64,000 nt of DNA, from contig CAWBXZ010000001.1 of assembly GCA_963792855.1 (NCBI GenBank), forward strand, positions 124,001-188,000, given 5' to 3'. The notes under the pieces were generated by a model. That model did not search any database, was not told where the DNA came from, and saw only the letters and a list, made by a program, of their open reading frames with translations. Positions within the stretch are counted from its first letter, which is position 1; every line of letters starts with the position of its first letter. Origin of the DNA: SG8-40 sp963792855. GTDB lineage: Bacteria; Pseudomonadota; Gammaproteobacteria; Burkholderiales; Eutrophovitaceae. This document shows, in pieces, positions 60,324 through 64,000 of this stretch. Both the position numbers and the translations under genes were made by a program.

Positions 60324-60342
60324 GACAATCATTCTCATTATG
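60324..60342 (+). promoter_or_regulatory. Fur box upstream of bfd
   Basis: GACAATCATTCTCATTATG matches 14 of 19 positions of GATAATGATAATCATTATC, the best such site in the window. It lies about 48 nt before the bfd start. bfd is a known Fur-repressed gene, so the site is credible. The companion bfr has TATAAT at 60656-60661 and no clear Fur site. Confidence 0.75.
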
Positions 60343-60389
60343 ATTTAGCCTCGGCATCACAGTTTTGTCGATGACTGGGGAAACCGCCC

Positions 60390-60587
60390 GTGTACGTCTG
60401 TCTCTGCAATGGGGTAACAGAACACCAGATCCGCGATGCTTTATCGCAGGGGGCAGGGTCATTGCATGATCTTCGCAGCACGCTTGGTATCGCTACCTGT
60501 TGCGGCCGCTGCGCTGAATGCGCGCAGGAAATCATCGAGGAAGCAACATCCCTGACGGACCCGGTTCCGGGCCTCCAGACCGTCTAG
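60390..60587 (+). CDS. bfd: bacterioferritin-associated ferredoxin
   Basis: 65-aa 2Fe-2S protein that reduces and releases iron from bacterioferritin. The four ligands are in CLCNG (C4, C6) and ATCCGRCAEC, in the family's spacing, with VTEHQIRDAL between. The GTG at 60390 opens VYVCLCNGV. It is preceded by a Fur box and followed after about 100 nt by bfr, its partner. It would be made under iron shortage to empty the stores. Confidence 0.96.
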   Translation: MYVCLCNGVTEHQIRDALSQGAGSLHDLRSTLGIATCCGRCAECAQEIIEEATSLTDPVPGLQTV

Positions 60588-60689
60588 GCCCTGGCAACCT
60601 GACGGTTTGCACTCGAGTGGTTGTTGGTGGTCATGCGCTGGCGGCTGTTGCCGCCTATAATTGCGCTGCATTCCAACTACGGAGTAAAC

Positions 60690-61160
60690 ATGAAGGGCGA
60701 CGCAAAAGTCATCGGATATCTGAATCTGGTTCTGAAGAACGAGTTGACGGCGATTAACCAGTACTTTCTCCATTCGCGCATCTTCCGCAATTGGGGCCTG
60801 GGTCGGCTTGCCGAGCACGAGTACAAGGAATCCATCGACGAAATGAAGCACGCCGATTCTCTGATTGAGCGCATTCTGTTTCTGGAGGGATTGCCCAATC
60901 TGCAGGATCTTGACAAGTTGCTGATCGGTGAGAATCTGGAGGAATGCCTGCAATGCGATCTGAAGCTGGAATTGCGGGCACACCCGGCGCTCAAAGACGC
61001 GATCGCTCACTGTGAGACGGTGGGAGATTACGTGTCGCGGGAGTTGTTCGAGAACATTCTCGAGAGCGAAGAAGAGCACATTGACTATCTGGAAACCCAG
61101 CTCGAATTGATCGGCAAACTCGGTATCCAGAACTACACTCAGTCACAGCTGGGTGAATGA
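60690..61160 (+). CDS. bfr: bacterioferritin
   Basis: Haem-containing iron-storage protein that forms 24-mers. The 156-aa sequence has the diiron ferroxidase ligands in LKNELTAINQYFLHSRIF (Glu18), EHEYKESIDEMKHAD (Glu51, His54) and ILESEEEHIDYLETQLELI (Glu127, His130). The Met that holds haem between subunits lies in the YKESIDEMKHAD helix. The ATG at 60690 (MKGDAKVIGYLN) is the standard start. A TATAAT at 60656-60661 may be the -10 of its own promoter. Confidence 0.97.
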   Translation: MKGDAKVIGYLNLVLKNELTAINQYFLHSRIFRNWGLGRLAEHEYKESIDEMKHADSLIERILFLEGLPNLQDLDKLLIGENLEECLQCDLKLELRAHPALKDAIAHCETVGDYVSRELFENILESEEEHIDYLETQLELIGKLGIQNYTQSQLGE

Positions 61161-61216
61161 ATTTCCGATAGTCTGTTGACCTTCCCCTGCGAGTAGTGCT
61201 CCCAATTCGCCCTGTA

Positions 61217-62182
61217 ATGCTGTGCGGTGCCGCGCGAACTGGCGGTGTTGTCAGGCGGTTGCTCGCCCTGGCAACGGTGATGGTGCTTGCCGCCTGCGCA
61301 ACCCAACGGGAACCGGTTGTGGTGCCCGAGCCCGAACCGGTCGTAATTCCGGAGCCGCGTATTGCGCTGGTTCTGGGAGGCGGCGCGGCAAAGGGTTTTG
61401 CCCATGTCGGTGTCATCAAGGCGCTTGAAGCGCACGATTTTTTTCCGGACATCGTTGTCGGCACCAGCGCGGGCAGCGTTGTAGGGTCCTTGTACGCGGC
61501 CGGTTATGACGGCTTCGAGCTGCAGCGTATTTCTCTTTCAATGAACGAGGATGCGGTGAGAGATTGGGTACTACCCAATCGCGGCTTCATTCGCGGCGAT
61601 TCGCTGCAGGCCTTTATCAACGAGGCCGTTCAGAACCGCCCGATACAGGTTCTGAATCGCAAGCTCGCCGTTGTTGCAACCGACCTGCAGACGGGTGAGC
61701 CGATGGTGTTTCAGAGCGGCAACACCGGTATGGCGGTGCGCGCGTCAAGCAGCGTTCCGGGAATATTTCAACCGGTAAAGATCGGTACGCGCGAATATGT
61801 CGACGGCGGGCTGGTCAGTCCGGTGCCGGTCAAGATAGCCCGTGGATTGGGAGCCGACATCGTAATCGCGGTAAACATCTCCGAAATTCCGCAGCAAAAC
61901 AAGGTCAGCGACACATTCGGGATACTTTTGCAAACATTCACGATCATGGGGCATGTGATCGCCCGGCAGGAGTTAAAGGAAGCTGATGTCGTGATTTCCC
62001 CGGACATCCGCGAATTGAAGTCGACCAGCTTCGATTCCAGGAATTACGCGATCATCGAAGGGGAGAAAGCGGGCCTGGCCGCAATTCCGCAGGTGCAGGG
62101 CGCGATCGATGCGTTCAAGGCCGCACAAACCGCTGCGGCTTCAACAACCGCGCAAGCGGCGGAGCAAGAACAAACGCCCTAG
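61217..62182 (+). CDS. patatin-like phospholipase, predicted lipoprotein (RssA-like)
   Basis: About 321 aa. A lipoprotein signal is visible (LLALATVMVLAACATQ), then a short Pro/Val/Glu spacer, then a patatin domain: GGGAAKGFAHVGVIKAL (oxyanion), GTSAGSVVG with the catalytic serine, and DGGLVSPVP with the catalytic aspartate. The family contains RssA-like and other lipid acyl hydrolases. The C-terminal tail is Ala/Gln/Glu-rich. Start could be GTG 61196, ATG 61217 or GTG 61247; the last would still keep the signal. Confidence 0.88.
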   Translation: MLCGAARTGGVVRRLLALATVMVLAACATQREPVVVPEPEPVVIPEPRIALVLGGGAAKGFAHVGVIKALEAHDFFPDIVVGTSAGSVVGSLYAAGYDGFELQRISLSMNEDAVRDWVLPNRGFIRGDSLQAFINEAVQNRPIQVLNRKLAVVATDLQTGEPMVFQSGNTGMAVRASSSVPGIFQPVKIGTREYVDGGLVSPVPVKIARGLGADIVIAVNISEIPQQNKVSDTFGILLQTFTIMGHVIARQELKEADVVISPDIRELKSTSFDSRNYAIIEGEKAGLAAIPQVQGAIDAFKAAQTAAASTTAQAAEQEQTP

Positions 62183-62197
62183 GTTATTAGGCGATCG

Positions 62198-62228
62198 CTT
62201 TGCAGACCTGTCCCGGCGGTCTGCAAAG
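62198..62228. terminator. bidirectional hairpin between convergent genes
   Basis: CTTTGCAGACC-N9-GGTCTGCAAAG is a perfect 11-bp inverted repeat in the short gap between the patatin-like gene and the MscS-type gene, which converge. There is no U-run on either side, so it may be a weak terminator or mRNA-stabilising hairpin rather than a classical one. Confidence 0.5.
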
Positions 62229-62272
62229 ACAACCCGGCCGCGCAGGCTTCCTCAAGCCAGTGCTCCGATTGG

Positions 62273-64000
62273 CTATTTCTGGACCGTGTGTTCCTGCGTA
62301 AACAGATGCACGTCGCGCTGCGGGAACGGAATCGAGATGCCTTCGCGGTCGAAGCGCAACTTGACCTCCCGGGTGATGGCCCAGTAGGTGTCCCAGTAGT
62401 CCTCGGTCTTTACCCAGGGGCGCACGACGAAATTGACGGATGATTCCCCCAGTTCGTGCAAACGGATGATCGCCTCGGGTTCGTCGAGAACCTTCTCGTT
62501 GGCAGCCACGATTTCCTTCAGAACACGCTCGGCTTTTTCGATATCGTCGGAATAGGAAATGCCGAATACCAGGTCGACGCGACGTGTCGCCTCGCTGGTG
62601 AGGTTCTTGATGATGTTCTGCCAGACCTGATTGTTCGGCACCACCAGCGTCTGGTTGTCGAACGTGAGCACAGTGGTGTTGACCAGGCTCATGTGGCGAA
62701 CGGTGCCGAATGCGCCGTTGACATCGACCACATCACCGACGTCGAACGGCCGGTAGATCAGAATCATCAACCCGGATGCGAAGTTGGATAAGGAATCCTG
62801 CAGCGCAAAACCGATAATGAACCCGGCGATGCCCAGACCGGCCAGCAGCGGGCCGAGGGAGATGCCAAGCTGCGAAAGACCGATCAACAGCCCCAGCACC
62901 AGAATGACGCTTCGCGTTGCTGAAACGATCATGCGCTGGAGCAACTGCGTCAGGCTAACTTGCATCGAGCCGAGCGCGCGTTTGGTTACCATTTCGCCGA
63001 GTGCGGCCACTTTCCAGGCAATGGCGAGAATGATAAGGAAGATGAAGAACTGGAAGGTGATGCGGGCACCGTTGTCCGCCATCCAGCCGGTAATGCCGTC
63101 GAAGAAATCGGTAGCGATTCCGGTGACCACGTTCAGATCGAAGATCTCGGTCGTGATCGCTCCGGTTGCCGCGATTAGCTGGGCGTTGAACGTTGACGAG
63201 TCCAGCCCCAGTTCGTCCATTCTCTTGGCACGCTTGCGCAGAATGTCCGCAATCGCCAGCATGTGCTTTTCCGTTACCGCAATCTTGGCGATGAGTTCCT
63301 CGTTTTTCGGCAAGGTTGCCAGTTGCCTGCGCAGCTTGTTGAGCTGGTCCATGGTGACATCAAGATAAGCAGAGGCATTTTCCCCGCCACGAACGACTTG
63401 CCTCCTGACAGATGCTTCGGTGGCACGGGTATCCATGCCCATGTCAGCGGCGATCGTGTTGTTCGCAATCAGCGCATCAATCAGTTTGTCGTGTGCCCTT
63501 GCCGATACCTCGAGATCGGCAATCAATGCGGCTTGTTCCAGCGCGGTTTGGCTCGGCCTGGGCAGTTCAAGGCCACGCTGGATGTACGAGAGTTGTTTTC
63601 CAATATGGTCGGGCAGGGTATCCAACAGCGAGACGATCTCGACGCCTGATGTGCTCGTGTCGCTACCTTCGGGTCGATCAGCGACATAGTTTTTTGCCGT
63701 CGTATGTACCAGCGTGATCAACTGATCGAGTGCGCGCGAGACACGCGCGTCAAGAATCGCCTGGCGCGCGCCTTCTGCCGCCGTCCGCGCCGCGGTCAAT
63801 TCGTTCAGTGCTGCCTGGTATTCGGCAATTTGCGCCAGATTCGCAGCCAGTTTTTCCCTTGCCTGGTCTTGCGCGGCGGAATCGGAAGCAACGGATGAAG
63901 CCGTGGAATCAGCTGCGTTGTTCTCCTGAGCCTGTGCAATGGGGCAAATTGCAATTGCGGCGGCGATCAGGGCGGCGAAACGCCAATGGCGAATGCTGGG
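62273..64000 (-). CDS. MscS-family mechanosensitive channel, 5' end beyond window
   Basis: At least 575 aa; the frame runs off the right edge with a signal-peptide-like start (RFAALIAAAIAICPIAQAQ), so only a few residues can be missing. A helical periplasmic domain (about residues 30-290) precedes three transmembrane helices and the MscS core: LLAGLGIAGFIIGFALQDSLSNFASGLMILIYRPFDVGDVV is the pore helix TM3 region, followed by the beta domain (TVLTFDNQTLVVPNNQVWQNIIKNL). Such channels release solutes on hypo-osmotic shock; the longer N-terminus suggests an MscK/YbdG-like variant. Confidence 0.9.
   Translation of the reverse strand, partial: PSIRHWRFAALIAAAIAICPIAQAQENNAADSTASSVASDSAAQDQAREKLAANLAQIAEYQAALNELTAARTAAEGARQAILDARVSRALDQLITLVHTTAKNYVADRPEGSDTSTSGVEIVSLLDTLPDHIGKQLSYIQRGLELPRPSQTALEQAALIADLEVSARAHDKLIDALIANNTIAADMGMDTRATEASVRRQVVRGGENASAYLDVTMDQLNKLRRQLATLPKNEELIAKIAVTEKHMLAIADILRKRAKRMDELGLDSSTFNAQLIAATGAITTEIFDLNVVTGIATDFFDGITGWMADNGARITFQFFIFLIILAIAWKVAALGEMVTKRALGSMQVSLTQLLQRMIVSATRSVILVLGLLIGLSQLGISLGPLLAGLGIAGFIIGFALQDSLSNFASGLMILIYRPFDVGDVVDVNGAFGTVRHMSLVNTTVLTFDNQTLVVPNNQVWQNIIKNLTSEATRRVDLVFGISYSDDIEKAERVLKEIVAANEKVLDEPEAIIRLHELGESSVNFVVRPWVKTEDYWDTYWAITREVKLRFDREGISIPFPQRDVHLFTQEHTVQK

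Noticed and set aside
1..64000. tRNA, rRNA, insertion sequences, prophage or integration sites
   Set aside because: Reading for T-loop-like motifs, transposase or integrase products and flanking repeats gave nothing convincing; all long frames are explained by chromosomal genes. A tRNAscan or Infernal run would settle small RNAs.

Overview
The window is GC-rich, densely coded bacterial chromosome. Its gene content and order point to a gammaproteobacterium: thiL-pgpA-pncC-recA-recX-alaS, dapA-bamC, an rnfB-like gene beside nth, aat with bpt, roxA (ycfD), the DUF1841 gene, glnE and tldD. I cannot place it to order or genus. I saw no rRNA, tRNA, CRISPR array, transposase or phage gene.

Layout. 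1-5.7 kb: end of thiL, pgpA, pncC-type cinA, recA, recX, alaS. 5.8-10.9 kb (minus): ilvE, a zinc-finger protein, waaF, an NTF2-like protein, a YheT-type hydrolase and algC-type phosphomannomutase. 11-15 kb: membrane adenylate cyclase and glnE. 15.4-23.6 kb: yhdP, tldD, a DAHP synthase, a cyclic-nucleotide-binding protein and a BtuF-like protein. 23.6-29.2 kb: cobO, ECF sigma and anti-sigma genes joined by 4-nt overlaps, then a divergent quinoprotein-relay-like cluster (two SoxH-like metallo-beta-lactamase-fold proteins, a SoxYZ-like carrier, two small cytochromes c). 29.5-38.3 kb (minus): DUF1841, nth, an RnfB-like ferredoxin, a 1181-aa NfnAB-like oxidoreductase, a frameshifted pyrD, bpt, aat, sodC. 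38.6-45.1 kb: methyltransferase, dapA, bamC, a frameshifted MBL hydrolase, a DUF7931-type gene, roxA, bcp, slyD.

The most notable part is 45.1-58.4 kb, a PQQ region. On the minus strand lies pqqABCDE followed by a two-gene ABC transporter, nearly all coupled by short overlaps, with a strong terminator between pqqA and pqqB. Divergent from it run tonB, a proline iminopeptidase, a MoxY-like histidine kinase and its NarL-family regulator. Next come a SECOND, nearly identical pqqA gene with its own terminator, a TonB-dependent receptor closely resembling the E. coli PQQ receptor PqqU (YncD), and a cytochrome b561. One organism thus appears equipped to make, possibly export, sense and recapture PQQ. 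The relay-like cluster 20 kb away is of the kind that accompanies periplasmic quinoprotein dehydrogenases. No quinoprotein dehydrogenase is in the window.

Fur-like sites lie upstream of tonB, the second pqqA and bfd, suggesting that iron may influence this branch. 58.6-64 kb holds a GNAT-nitrilase fusion, bfd, bfr, a patatin-like lipoprotein and a truncated MscS-type channel gene. Two housekeeping genes (pyrD and the MBL gene after bamC) each carry what looks like a 1-nt insertion, so sequencing or assembly error should be considered before calling them broken.
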